Source: JAVBSN01 sp031556525
Lineage (GTDB): Bacteria; Bacillota; Clostridia; Lachnospirales; Lachnospiraceae
DNA length: 35,257 nt
Assembly: GCA_031556525.1 (NCBI GenBank)
Contig: JAVBSS010000005.1
Coordinates: forward strand, 1 to 35,257
Direction of reading: 5' to 3'
Shown: in pieces, positions 1 through 8,315 of the stretch
Numbering within the stretch: the stretch's first letter is position 1
How the letters are laid out: each line of letters opens with the position of its first letter
Translations under genes and position numbers: made by a program
Notes under the pieces: model-generated
Told to the model about the DNA's origin: nothing
Databases searched by the model: none
The model's input: the letters and a program-made list of their open reading frames with translations, nothing else

Positions 1-42
1 ATAGCTACAATCTTTCTTATATTTTTCATATTGTTTTCTCCT

Positions 43-2229
43 CTACTGTTTAATATTACTAGCCCCAACTAAATGTTTTTTAAGCTGTAATAAATCTGCC
101 GAACTTACTCCACCATTTTTATCTATATCAGCAGCATTCAAGTAAGCCCCTGATAAAGAAGTTGCTCCTGCAAGTTGTTTCTTTAACTGTAATAAATCTG
201 CAGAGCTTATGGCTCCATCGCCATTAATATCTCCATATATAGTAACTGTGTATGACGTAGTTGTTTTTCCATTTGTAACCTTAACTATATTTCCTGTTCC
301 AACATTTCCTGTTTGTTCTGTAACACCATCAGCCATATATACTTTGGCCGTTGATCCATTTATACCTAAATTAGCTACTAAGTTAGCTGCTCCTGTTTCT
401 ACAGCAACTCCTGTTATTGCTGAATTACCTACATTATAGCTGGTATTAAATGTTACATTTCCATCTGTTGTATTATTGCCCCCTGTAGTACCATCTGCTT
501 TAATTCTTACTACTGTTAGATTATATGTTCTTACATTGCCATTCTGTGCAGTAACTTTTATTGTAATATTATTATTACCTTCATTAAGGTCATATGTTCC
601 AATACCTGTTGTCTTTGCATTTGCATTAACTGTTGTTCCAGATATCTGAATTGATGTAGTTGTATAAGGTACTATCAATGAGTAATCATTTACTGCATTC
701 ACTCCAAACGATGGAGTAAGAGAATATCCTGTTACATTTAATGTCTTTAACCAGTTATTTGGATTACCTGAATCTGCTGGTTTTGCACATGCAGTGCTTG
801 GCATATTATTATATACTGGAATACTAAATGATAATTTATTACTAGTTAATCCATTGCTTTTATATGCCGTTGCCAATTTGGCTGCTTCTGTTGATGGTGC
901 TTGCACATTTGACATATATTGATGTGAATATAATGAGTTCTTATATGTAACATTAAACTTTTGAGTATATAATGTATTTTGTCCTACTAATATGTATTTT
1001 TCTCCAATATACATGGCTCCACCTGTAATTGATTTATACGGTGTGTTCCATGGTCTTAAATAAGTGTTTCCTGTTGCTGCCCATTTTAACCCATTTAATA
1101 CTGCTCCACCACCAGAGGTATCATTTGCACCTATATTATAGAAATTATATATGTTTGGATATGTAGTATTAGTACCTGTAACTGAAGCAGATACTGCTGT
1201 TCCTATTTCCTGTTTAATTCTCGATGCTATATGATAAGGGCTAACATTACTATCCTTTCCAGCCTGCATCATTATTTTTGAATATGAATCTGTACCTCCT
1301 GCTGCATTTGCTTTAGCCATAAATGAACCTGCTAATATTGCTTCTACACCATCTTGTGTCTGAACTCCATCCATATATGTAAGACTTTCAAAGCAATATA
1401 TATATGTATCTGATAAATATGTTCTTGGATCCATATAATATTTTAGTAAATCATCGGATACAGCAAACCATGAAGTTCCATCATATGGATACCATGTATC
1501 AGTTGCCCACGTATAACCAGCTGCTGTAGAACGCCAATTATAATGTGGTGCGCTAGAAGTTCCTTGTACCAAGTTTTTAACTTGTCCTGATTTACTTCTT
1601 TCATTTTCAATTACTGTATTCCAATCAAGACCTGTTTTTATAGCATTAAATTCCCAATTAGGATATTTCTCATGTAATTGTCTCAGATACACCTTATAGC
1701 TTTCTGGAAATCCTTGAGCTGTAAGCTTTGCCTCAAAGTCAGCATCTGAGCTCGGTGTCCCCCCTGTAGTAGTTCCTGTACTATTAATAGTTATATATGA
1801 TGATGCTATATAACCTGTATACGTTGCATTACTATATGTAAAAGATATTTTATACCATGTTGGATAAGACGCATTGGTTGAACTTTCTGTTCCTAATATT
1901 GTTACGGCTGCACCAGTGCTTAATTTAATTCCTGTACTCCCAGCCATTACTACACCATATGTTGTATTAGGGCCTGAACGTATATTTACATTATTACCAA
2001 TTACCGTTCCAGTTTTGTTAGCTGCTGATTGACCAGATTCTATATCATCTAAAACTTCAATTTCGTCATTACTACCAATATCACTAGTTACATCACTTTC
2101 TTCCGATGAAATAGATGTCATTGGATATACTTTTGTTAGACTTTCTTGAGTTGGATTAACATTTATAATCCCCAATGAACAAACAGCTATACCTATTACT
2201 ATTCTATTGTATATATCCCTTCTTCTCAT
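43..2229 (-). CDS. Secreted SH3 / glucosaminidase / dockerin cell-wall hydrolase
   Basis: Predicted exported peptidoglycan hydrolase of 728 residues. In order: a basic start and hydrophobic signal segment (about residues 8-25), an acidic linker, a bacterial SH3 domain (about 70-145, with NVNIRSGPN), a glucosaminidase-like catalytic region (about 160-430, with ASRIKQEIG likely holding the catalytic Glu), a cadherin-like beta-sandwich domain (about 495-580, ending in NGNVRTYNLTVVR), a further beta-rich stretch, and a C-terminal dockerin-like pair of repeats (GDINGDGAISSADLLQLKK and a second copy DIDKNGGVSSADLLQLKK). An in-frame ATG lies 21 bases upstream, but GGAGAGA is placed correctly only for the ATG at 2229, so I use that start. 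The gene stands alone with its own promoter; its 3' end runs close to the window edge. Domain order is clear; the exact bond cut is inferred from the family. Confidence 0.83.
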   Translation of the reverse strand: MRRRDIYNRIVIGIAVCSLGIINVNPTQESLTKVYPMTSISSEESDVTSDIGSNDEIEVLDDIESGQSAANKTGTVIGNNVNIRSGPNTTYGVVMAGSTGIKLSTGAAVTILGTESSTNASYPTWYKISFTYSNATYTGYIASSYITINSTGTTTGGTPSSDADFEAKLTAQGFPESYKVYLRQLHEKYPNWEFNAIKTGLDWNTVIENERSKSGQVKNLVQGTSSAPHYNWRSTAAGYTWATDTWYPYDGTSWFAVSDDLLKYYMDPRTYLSDTYIYCFESLTYMDGVQTQDGVEAILAGSFMAKANAAGGTDSYSKIMMQAGKDSNVSPYHIASRIKQEIGTAVSASVTGTNTTYPNIYNFYNIGANDTSGGGAVLNGLKWAATGNTYLRPWNTPYKSITGGAMYIGEKYILVGQNTLYTQKFNVTYKNSLYSHQYMSNVQAPSTEAAKLATAYKSNGLTSNKLSFSIPVYNNMPSTACAKPADSGNPNNWLKTLNVTGYSLTPSFGVNAVNDYSLIVPYTTTSIQISGTTVNANAKTTGIGTYDLNEGNNNITIKVTAQNGNVRTYNLTVVRIKADGTTGGNNTTDGNVTFNTSYNVGNSAITGVAVETGAANLVANLGINGSTAKVYMADGVTEQTGNVGTGNIVKVTNGKTTTSYTVTIYGDINGDGAISSADLLQLKKQLAGATSLSGAYLNAADIDKNGGVSSADLLQLKKHLVGASNIKQ

Positions 2230-2284
2230 ATTAATTCTCTCCGCTCGCATTTATGTAAACCACTAAATATCTACAATTAGTTAA

Positions 2285-2313
2285 AACATACCACAATTAC
2301 TTGTATTTTTCAA
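2285..2313 (-). promoter_or_regulatory. Promoter of the dockerin hydrolase gene
   Basis: On the minus strand TTGAAA (2313-2308) is followed after 17 bases by TATGTT (2290-2285), which is preceded by TGG and so forms an extended -10. It lies about 55 bases upstream of the chosen start. Seen by eye only. Confidence 0.55.
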
Positions 2314-2362
2314 CATTTATCGTTATGTTTTTACATATTTTTTTACATTATTAAAGTTCAAC

Positions 2363-2409
2363 AAAAAAACAACCTAATATGTTGAATCTCATCAAACATA
2401 TCAGGTTGT
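2363..2409 (-). terminator. Terminator of purM-purN-purD
   Basis: Minus-strand stem of 15 pairs (one G-U), arms 2409-2395 and 2383-2369, followed by a run of T. On the plus strand the same stem has an A-C mismatch, so it fits termination of the purine operon best. It ends 27 bases past the purD stop. Confidence 0.85.
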
Positions 2410-2435
2410 TTTTATCATCTAAAATATTATACTAA

Positions 2436-3707
2436 TTATTGTTCGTCTATAGCTTTGCCAATATCATTTCTCATATACTTATTATCAAAATCTATCCATC
2501 TAACAGCTTCGTATGCGTTTGCTCTAGCTTTTACTAAATCTTCGCCTTTAGCTGTTACACCAAGAACTCTACCTCCATTTGTAACTACTTCATCGTTATC
2601 AAATTTTGTTCCTGCATGGAATACATAGTATCCTTCTTTGTCCTTAAATGTATCTAGTCCTTTGATTGGGAATCCTTTATCATAAGCTACTGGGTAACCA
2701 TCTGATGCTAGCACTACACAAACTGCTGCATTATCTTCAAATTCAAGATTAACTTGATCAAGTTTTCCTTCTATACAAGCTTCAAATACATCTACTATAT
2801 CATTCTTCATTCTTGGAAGAACTACTTGAGCTTCCGGATCACCAAATCTAGCATTGTACTCTAATACCTTTGTTCCATTTGGTGTAATCATTAATCCTGT
2901 AAATAGTATACCTACAAAATCTCTTCCTTCTGCCTTCATTGCTGCCATAGTTTTCTTATATACTTCTTCTTGGCAGAATTCATCTATCTCTTCAGTATAG
3001 AATGGACTAGGTGAAAATGTTCCCATACCACCAGTGTTCAAACCTTGATCTCCATCCATGGCTCTCTTATGATCTTGAGCTGATGTCATTGTCTTAACAG
3101 TCGTTCCATCGCAAAATGCTAATACAGAAACTTCTCTTCCTGTCATAAACTCTTCTATAACCATCTTATTTCCAGCGTTACCAAATTGCTTATCTAGCAT
3201 AATTGATTTAACGCCTTCTTTTGCTTCCTCTAATGTATTACAGATTAACACACCTTTGCCTAATGCTAATCCATCTGCCTTAAGTACAATAGGAAAATCT
3301 GCTGTTTCTAAATATGCTAACGCTTCATCAGAATTATCAAAGTTCTCATATCCTGCTGTTGGTATATCATATTTCTTCATTAAGTCTTTTGAAAATGCTT
3401 TTGAACCTTCTATTATAGCTGCATTCTTTCTTGGTCCGAAAACCTTTAATCCTGCTTGTTCAAATGCATCAACACAGCCAGCAACTAAAGGATCATCTGG
3501 TCCTACTATTGTCATATCGATTTCTTTTTCTGTTGCAAATTCAACTAACTTGTCAAATTCCATTACACCAATATCAACACACTCTGCTAACTCTGCAATA
3601 CCTGCATTTCCTGGCGCACAATATATTTTAGAAACTCTTTTACTTTTAGCTACACTTGATGCGATAGCATGTTCTCTTCCACCACTACCTATAATTAATA
3701 TCTTCAT
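2436..3707 (-). CDS. purD: Phosphoribosylamine-glycine ligase (GAR synthetase)
   Basis: Second step of purine synthesis: joins phosphoribosylamine and glycine using ATP to give GAR, in the cytoplasm. The 423 residues match the usual family length. Visible are the N-terminal GSGGREHAIA nucleotide-fold motif, GLALGKGV in the ATP-grasp lid region, EEFMTGREVSVLAF, the QDHKRAMDGDQG / NTGGMG block and the NARFGDPEAQ metal- and substrate-binding segment. AGGAGG sits eight bases before the ATG. It is the last gene of purM-purN-purD, 45 bases after purN, and is followed by a clear terminator. No odd features. Confidence 0.97.
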   Translation of the reverse strand: MKILIIGSGGREHAIASSVAKSKRVSKIYCAPGNAGIAELAECVDIGVMEFDKLVEFATEKEIDMTIVGPDDPLVAGCVDAFEQAGLKVFGPRKNAAIIEGSKAFSKDLMKKYDIPTAGYENFDNSDEALAYLETADFPIVLKADGLALGKGVLICNTLEEAKEGVKSIMLDKQFGNAGNKMVIEEFMTGREVSVLAFCDGTTVKTMTSAQDHKRAMDGDQGLNTGGMGTFSPSPFYTEEIDEFCQEEVYKKTMAAMKAEGRDFVGILFTGLMITPNGTKVLEYNARFGDPEAQVVLPRMKNDIVDVFEACIEGKLDQVNLEFEDNAAVCVVLASDGYPVAYDKGFPIKGLDTFKDKEGYYVFHAGTKFDNDEVVTNGGRVLGVTAKGEDLVKARANAYEAVRWIDFDNKYMRNDIGKAIDEQ

Positions 3708-3752
3708 TAAATATCCTCCTAAAGTAAATTCCTCTATAAATCACTGTACATT

Positions 3753-4379
3753 TTACTCTTTTATAATTGTTTTCCCATCTACTACTTCAACTTTGCCATT
3801 GGCAATCAAATCTATAGTTTTAGGAAGCAACATCCATTCAGCCTCTTCCATAACTCTTTGTTGAAGTTCTTTGGCCGTATCATGTTCTCTAACATTTACT
3901 GCTTTTTGCATAATAATTGGCCCTGTATCTGTTCCTTTATCTACAAAGTGAACTGTTGCACCAACTACCTTTACGCCTCTTTCTAAAGCTTTCTCATGTA
4001 CTATAAGTCCATAATAACCAGTTCCACAAAATGCCGGAATAAGTGATGGATGAATATTTATTATTCTATTTTCATATTTATCAATCATAACTTCTGGTAT
4101 AACTACTAAATATCCTGCTAATACAATTAAGTCTACATTTAATGAGTCAACTGTATCTACTAATGCAACATTAAATTCTTCTCTTGTAGCATAGTCTTTA
4201 GGGGATACACATATTCCATTAATCCCTACTTTTTCTGCTCTCTCTAGCGCAAAAGCGTTCTTATTATTACTAATAACAGCTGTAATCTCAGTGTTAGTTA
4301 TCGTTCCATTATTAACTGCATCTATTATTGCTTGAAGATTAGTACCACCACCTGATACCATTACTGCAATTTTTAGCAT
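3753..4379 (-). CDS. purN: Phosphoribosylglycinamide formyltransferase (folate-dependent)
   Basis: Transfers a formyl group from 10-formyltetrahydrofolate to GAR, giving FGAR. The 208 residues are standard for PurN. The N-terminal MVSGGGTNLQAII loop binds substrate phosphate, and the catalytic Asn and His lie in INIHPSLIPAF, with the catalytic Asp in DKGTDTGPIIMQ. Its ATG overlaps the end of purM by seven bases, so the two are translationally coupled. The cofactor links this gene to the folate operon at 28.9-32.4 kb. Confidence 0.96.
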   Translation of the reverse strand: MLKIAVMVSGGGTNLQAIIDAVNNGTITNTEITAVISNNKNAFALERAEKVGINGICVSPKDYATREEFNVALVDTVDSLNVDLIVLAGYLVVIPEVMIDKYENRIINIHPSLIPAFCGTGYYGLIVHEKALERGVKVVGATVHFVDKGTDTGPIIMQKAVNVREHDTAKELQQRVMEEAEWMLLPKTIDLIANGKVEVVDGKTIIKE

Positions 4380-5398
4380 AATGTAACTCCTTTTTCACCA
4401 TCTTCAATCTTACCAATTACATATGCATCTTCTCCAACAGCTTTTAGGGCTTCTAATGTCTTATCTACATCAGCTGGATCTAATGCTAACATCATACCAA
4501 TACCCATGTTATAAGTGTTGTACATCATCTCTTCTTCAATATTGCCAGTCTTAGCCATAAGCTTAAATATAGCTGGAACATCATATGAATCTTTATTGAT
4601 AACTGCCTTTACGCCTTCTGGTAACATTCTTGGAACGTTCTCATAGAAACCACCACCTGTAATATGGCTACATCCCTTAATTGTTACACCAGCTTCTTTA
4701 ACTGAACGTAAAGCTTTTACATATATCTTTGTTGGCTCTATTAAAGCTTCTCCTAATGTTTTTCCTAATTCATCATAATATGTATCTAATGACTCTTTTG
4801 TCATATCAAATACTTTTCTTACCAATGAGAATCCATTACTATGAACACCAGTTGATGCAATACCTACAATAACATCTCCTGCTTTGATTGTCTTACCAGT
4901 AATTAAATCCTTCTCATCAACAATACCAACTGCAAATCCAGCTAAATCATATTCGTCTTCTGGATAGAATCCTGGCATCTCTGCTGTCTCTCCACCAATT
5001 AATGCTGCATTTGATTGTTCACATCCATTAGCAACACCACTAACAATTGTTGCAATCTTCTCTGGAAAGTTCTTACCACAAGCTATATAATCTAAGAAAA
5101 ATAATGGTTCACCACCAGCACAAGCAATATCATTAACACACATAGCAACACAATCAATACCAATTGTGTCGTGCTTATCCATAATAAATGCTAACTTTAA
5201 CTTAGTTCCAACTCCATCTGTACCAGATACTAATGTAGGTTTTTCCATGCCTGCAAACTTCTCTAATGAGAATGCTCCTGAAAATCCTCCTATGTTAGTA
5301 AGAACTTCGTCACGCATAGTTTTCTTGACATGCTCTTTCATAAGTTCAACTGACTTATAACCAGCTTCAATATCGACTCCTGCTTTCTTGTAATCCAT
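4373..5398 (-). CDS. purM: Phosphoribosylformylglycinamidine cyclo-ligase (AIR synthetase)
   Basis: ATP-dependent ring closure of FGAM to AIR. The 341 residues fit the family. Recognisable blocks are SGTDGVGTKLKLAF near the N-terminus, GGETAEMPGFY in the middle, GVHSNGFSLVRK and HITGGGFYENVPRML in the C-terminal half. AGGAGG precedes the ATG at good spacing. First gene of a three-gene purine unit; purF, purC, purE, purL and purB are not in this window, so the pathway is scattered in this genome. A promoter lies about 70 bases upstream. Confidence 0.97.
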   Translation of the reverse strand: MDYKKAGVDIEAGYKSVELMKEHVKKTMRDEVLTNIGGFSGAFSLEKFAGMEKPTLVSGTDGVGTKLKLAFIMDKHDTIGIDCVAMCVNDIACAGGEPLFFLDYIACGKNFPEKIATIVSGVANGCEQSNAALIGGETAEMPGFYPEDEYDLAGFAVGIVDEKDLITGKTIKAGDVIVGIASTGVHSNGFSLVRKVFDMTKESLDTYYDELGKTLGEALIEPTKIYVKALRSVKEAGVTIKGCSHITGGGFYENVPRMLPEGVKAVINKDSYDVPAIFKLMAKTGNIEEEMMYNTYNMGIGMMLALDPADVDKTLEALKAVGEDAYVIGKIEDGEKGVTLC

Positions 5399-5464
5399 TA
5401 TAATAATCCTCCTAAAATTTCATTTATATATATAATAAATCTAAAATCATAGACATACAGTGAC

Positions 5465-5493
5465 ATTATAATTCATGAAGCTATATTTTACAA
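5465..5493 (-). promoter_or_regulatory. Promoter of purM-purN-purD
   Basis: Minus-strand TTGTAA (5493-5488), 17-base spacer, then a perfect TATAAT (5470-5465). The expected transcript has a leader of about 60 bases before purM. The spacer holds the palindrome TTCATGAA. I saw no purine riboswitch. Confidence 0.65.
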
Positions 5494-5534
5494 GATAAAT
5501 AAAGACGGAATTTCTGCTATTTTCGTTATTTAAT

Positions 5535-5563
5535 TTGTATATTCTTGTCTAATATAGTATAAT
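5535..5563 (+). promoter_or_regulatory. Promoter of the LacI-like/GGDEF gene
   Basis: TTGTAT (5535-5540), 17 bases, perfect TATAAT (5558-5563), about 50 bases before the start at 5612. It diverges from the purM promoter, and about 40 bases separate the two -35 boxes. Confidence 0.65.
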
Positions 5564-5611
5564 CTTTATAACTAATTAACAAAGATATTCCTTGCCTAAG
5601 GGGTGATTATT

Positions 5612-7930
5612 ATGGTCAAAAAGCGATTAAACATTGGGTTTTTTACATGCCATCTTGATAACGATTATGCATATGATATATGCAAAGGGGTGGACTATGC
5701 TTGTAAAGAGTTAGATGCCAATCTAATTATCTTTCCTGGCATGTACATTAATTCTACATACAACTATGCTCAAAAGGCACACTATGATTATCAGTACAAT
5801 TCTATATTCTATTACGCTTCTAAGAAAAATTTAGATGCCCTAATTGTATCAATAGGCACTATTGGAAGTTTTTTGGCTGAAAAAGACCTTCAATCATTTT
5901 TAAATAACTTTAAAGATATTCCTCTTATTACAATCGAGGTTCCTGTACAAGGATATAACCATCTATACATAGAAAGTAATACTGGTTTAGAAAAAGCTAT
6001 CGAACATTTAATTCTTGAACACAACAAAAAATGTATTGGCTTTGTTGGTGGTAGACAATCCAATGCTGATTCTATTGATAGATTTAATACTTATAAGAAT
6101 ACATTAGCAAAACATAATTTACCTATTGAAGACAATTTAATCGTCCACGGTGATTACTCAGAATTTTGCGAGGACTTAGTAGAGCAATTACTTGATAATA
6201 ACCCTGATATGGATGCCATAGTATTTGCAAATGATCAGATGGCATTAGGTGGCTATAATGTATTTAATCGTAGGGGTATAGTTATCGGTAGAGATATTTG
6301 CGTTGTTGGATATGATGATGCTCCTATCGCTCTCGCACTTGATCCTCCTTTAACTACTGTTAAAGCCAATCCTTCTGATATGGGATATTATGCCGTTCAC
6401 GAAGTTGTTACTTTAGCACAGACAGGCTCTACTACTAGATCCATTTTGAATTCAGATTTAATAATCCGTGAATCTTGTGGTTGTGGCAGTAGAAATGATT
6501 ATATAGTTAAATATCTAAATAGCCTTAAAGTATCTGCTGAGAATTCAGATGAGATTATTGATAACATTATTAATACGTTATTAAACGACTTGGCAAATAC
6601 TTATATTCGTGAGGAACTTAATAATTCAATTAGAGATATATTTAGTATTATTTTAAAAATAGCACTAGATGAGTCTATAAACGATTTTCCTATAGATAGC
6701 ATTAATGACTCTATTAACAAGCTGCTTAATTCCTCTATTGTAATGCACTATAACATCAACAGATTAATATATTTATTTAATGCATTTAACAAAATTGTTA
6801 TACCACTAATTCATAGTAGCACTAAGCAAATTAGTTACAGCATTACAATCAATGCTATTTTCAGTAAACTAAGCGCAAATATAGCCAGTGCAAGATACAG
6901 CGAACGACGTGATTACAATATTAACACTTGGACTACCAGCTATATTATTAGAGATGCCCTTGCTTATGGTCGTGATGACAATGAATGTTTTAATGCAATT
7001 ATGACTAACCTTAGACAACTTCCTTTTGAGAGTTCGTATTTATATTTATACGATACTCCCGCCCTACAGATGAAAGACGGTAGTTGGAATCTTCCTAAAG
7101 CTCTTACTTTAAAAGCATACAACAAAGATAATACTACCAAAGTTCTTAAAAGCGATAATGCTACTGTTAGTAGTTATAAGATATTTAATAACCGATATGT
7201 AAATAGTAAAGAAAGATCTACAATAGTACTTACACCATTGTTTACAAACGAACAAAACCATGGAATATTTGTATGTAATGTAGATATAAAATATTTTTAT
7301 CATATTTGTTCTACTAGCTTACAACTAGGCGCTGCACTTAGATTTTTACATTTATTAAAAGAACAGACTTCTACCCAAGATAAGTTACTTCTTTCATTAC
7401 AAGAAATACATGATAAAAATCTTCAATTAAATCATATATCTGAATCTGATGAGTTAACAGGATTATATAACAGACGTGGTTTTCTTGAAAAGGCACAATA
7501 TTTTATCAAAAGCCACACTCATGTAGGAAAACGTGCAATTATTATATTTGCCGACATGGATAATCTCAAGCTCGTTAATGATAAATTTGGTCACAAAGAT
7601 GGAGACTTTGCACTAAAAAGCATTGCTCAAATTCTTAAAAATAGTTTTAGAAATGAAGATATTATCGGTAGACTTGGTGGCGACGAGTTTGTTGCTTTTG
7701 CTATAGTAGACGAAGATAATTTATCAACAAAGATTCAAACTAATATAGAATACCATTCAAAGTTATTAAACGACACCTGTGAAAAGCCATACTACATAGA
7801 CATGAGTATTGGTATTTCAGAATTTGTATGTGGTAATGACGCTAACTTAGAAGACATATTGTCCGAAGCTGATGCTGTTCTATATTCAAACAAGAAATAT
7901 AAGCGTAAATCAGTTCTTAAAAATATATAA
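5612..7930 (+). CDS. Diguanylate cyclase with LacI-type ligand-binding domain
   Basis: Predicted cytoplasmic enzyme making c-di-GMP from two GTP in response to a small ligand. The N-terminal ~290 residues (from LNIGFFTC) look like the periplasmic-binding-protein fold of LacI/XylR regulators, with VFANDQMALGGYNVF and VVGYDDAPIALALDPPLTTV typical of the family, but there is no helix-turn-helix in front. A middle region (about 290-600) is unassigned and may be GAF-like. The C-terminal GGDEF domain (about 610-770) has DELTGLYNRRGF and an intact RLGGDEF; RNED five residues before GGDEF fits the RxxD product-inhibition site. No signal peptide or membrane segment. Start: a GTG lies nine bases upstream, but AAGGGGTG is spaced for the ATG at 5612. 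Ligand unknown. Confidence 0.9.
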   Translation: MVKKRLNIGFFTCHLDNDYAYDICKGVDYACKELDANLIIFPGMYINSTYNYAQKAHYDYQYNSIFYYASKKNLDALIVSIGTIGSFLAEKDLQSFLNNFKDIPLITIEVPVQGYNHLYIESNTGLEKAIEHLILEHNKKCIGFVGGRQSNADSIDRFNTYKNTLAKHNLPIEDNLIVHGDYSEFCEDLVEQLLDNNPDMDAIVFANDQMALGGYNVFNRRGIVIGRDICVVGYDDAPIALALDPPLTTVKANPSDMGYYAVHEVVTLAQTGSTTRSILNSDLIIRESCGCGSRNDYIVKYLNSLKVSAENSDEIIDNIINTLLNDLANTYIREELNNSIRDIFSIILKIALDESINDFPIDSINDSINKLLNSSIVMHYNINRLIYLFNAFNKIVIPLIHSSTKQISYSITINAIFSKLSANIASARYSERRDYNINTWTTSYIIRDALAYGRDDNECFNAIMTNLRQLPFESSYLYLYDTPALQMKDGSWNLPKALTLKAYNKDNTTKVLKSDNATVSSYKIFNNRYVNSKERSTIVLTPLFTNEQNHGIFVCNVDIKYFYHICSTSLQLGAALRFLHLLKEQTSTQDKLLLSLQEIHDKNLQLNHISESDELTGLYNRRGFLEKAQYFIKSHTHVGKRAIIIFADMDNLKLVNDKFGHKDGDFALKSIAQILKNSFRNEDIIGRLGGDEFVAFAIVDEDNLSTKIQTNIEYHSKLLNDTCEKPYYIDMSIGISEFVCGNDANLEDILSEADAVLYSNKKYKRKSVLKNI

Positions 7931-7938
7931 TAATCAAC

Positions 7939-7965
7939 AGAGCCAAGTGAACATACACTTGGCTC
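7939..7965. terminator. Hairpin between convergent genes
   Basis: Perfect 11-pair stem AGAGCCAAGTG / CACTTGGCTCT with a six-base loop, between the 3' ends of the GGDEF gene and the cold-shock gene. The flanks are AT-rich but have no immediate T run on either side, so termination is probable, not certain. Confidence 0.6.
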
Positions 7966-7997
7966 TACCTATATTTTAAGAAAAGGGATTAACAAAT

Positions 7998-8198
7998 CTA
8001 TAATCTCACTACATTTGCCGCTTGAGGACCATTATCTCCTTCAACGATCTCATATTCTACTTCAGCGCCTTCTTCTAGAACCTTAAATCCATCCATGTTT
8101 AATGCACTAAAATGCACAAAAGTCTCTACATTATCTTCGCCGATAATAAATCCATAACCTTTCTTTGCATTAAACCATTTAACTATTCCTTTTTTCAT
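7998..8198 (-). CDS. Cold-shock protein (CspA family)
   Basis: Small single-stranded nucleic acid-binding protein of 66 residues, an RNA chaperone. KGYGFI (RNP1) and TFVHFS (RNP2) are both present, and KGIVKWFNAKKGYGFI is the standard family start. A longer reading from 8255 is open, but the only good ribosome binding site, AGGAGG, is placed for the ATG at 8198, giving the usual csp length. Its promoter lies just after the glgB stop, with a terminator-like hairpin between promoter and gene. The family usually occurs in several copies, so no cspA/B/C letter is assigned. Confidence 0.95.
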   Translation of the reverse strand: MKKGIVKWFNAKKGYGFIIGEDNVETFVHFSALNMDGFKVLEEGAEVEYEIVEGDNGPQAANVVRL

Positions 8199-8239
8199 AA
8201 TATTATTACCTCCTAGATTACTATTCCTTAGTTTAACAT

Positions 8240-8268
8240 AAAAAAGGTACGACAAAATTGTCGTACCT
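8240..8268 (-). terminator. Terminator-like hairpin in front of the cold-shock gene
   Basis: Minus-strand perfect stem of 11 pairs (AGGTACGACAA / TTGTCGTACCT), two-base loop, then six T. It ends transcripts coming from glgB, but the cold-shock promoter (8286-8314) lies upstream of it, so it is also in the 5' leader of the csp mRNA, starting about 12 bases after the predicted transcript start. Confidence 0.8.
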
Positions 8269-8285
8269 CTTCGTAACGTAAATTA

Positions 8286-8314
8286 ATTATATATTATTAT
8301 TTTTCAATTATCAA
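8286..8314 (-). promoter_or_regulatory. Promoter of the cold-shock gene
   Basis: Minus-strand TTGATA (8314-8309), 17-base spacer of almost pure A/T, TATAAT (8291-8286). The -35 box begins two bases after the glgB stop codon. It gives a csp leader of about 80 bases. Confidence 0.7.
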
Positions 8315-8315
8315 G

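Noticed and set aside
3256..3864. Plus-strand open frame of 202 codons
   Set aside because: Lies opposite purD and purN, which have full family motifs; no binding site and no recognisable protein.
5399..5602. Possible purine riboswitch before purM
   Set aside because: The predicted leader is only about 60 bases and has no purine-riboswitch core.
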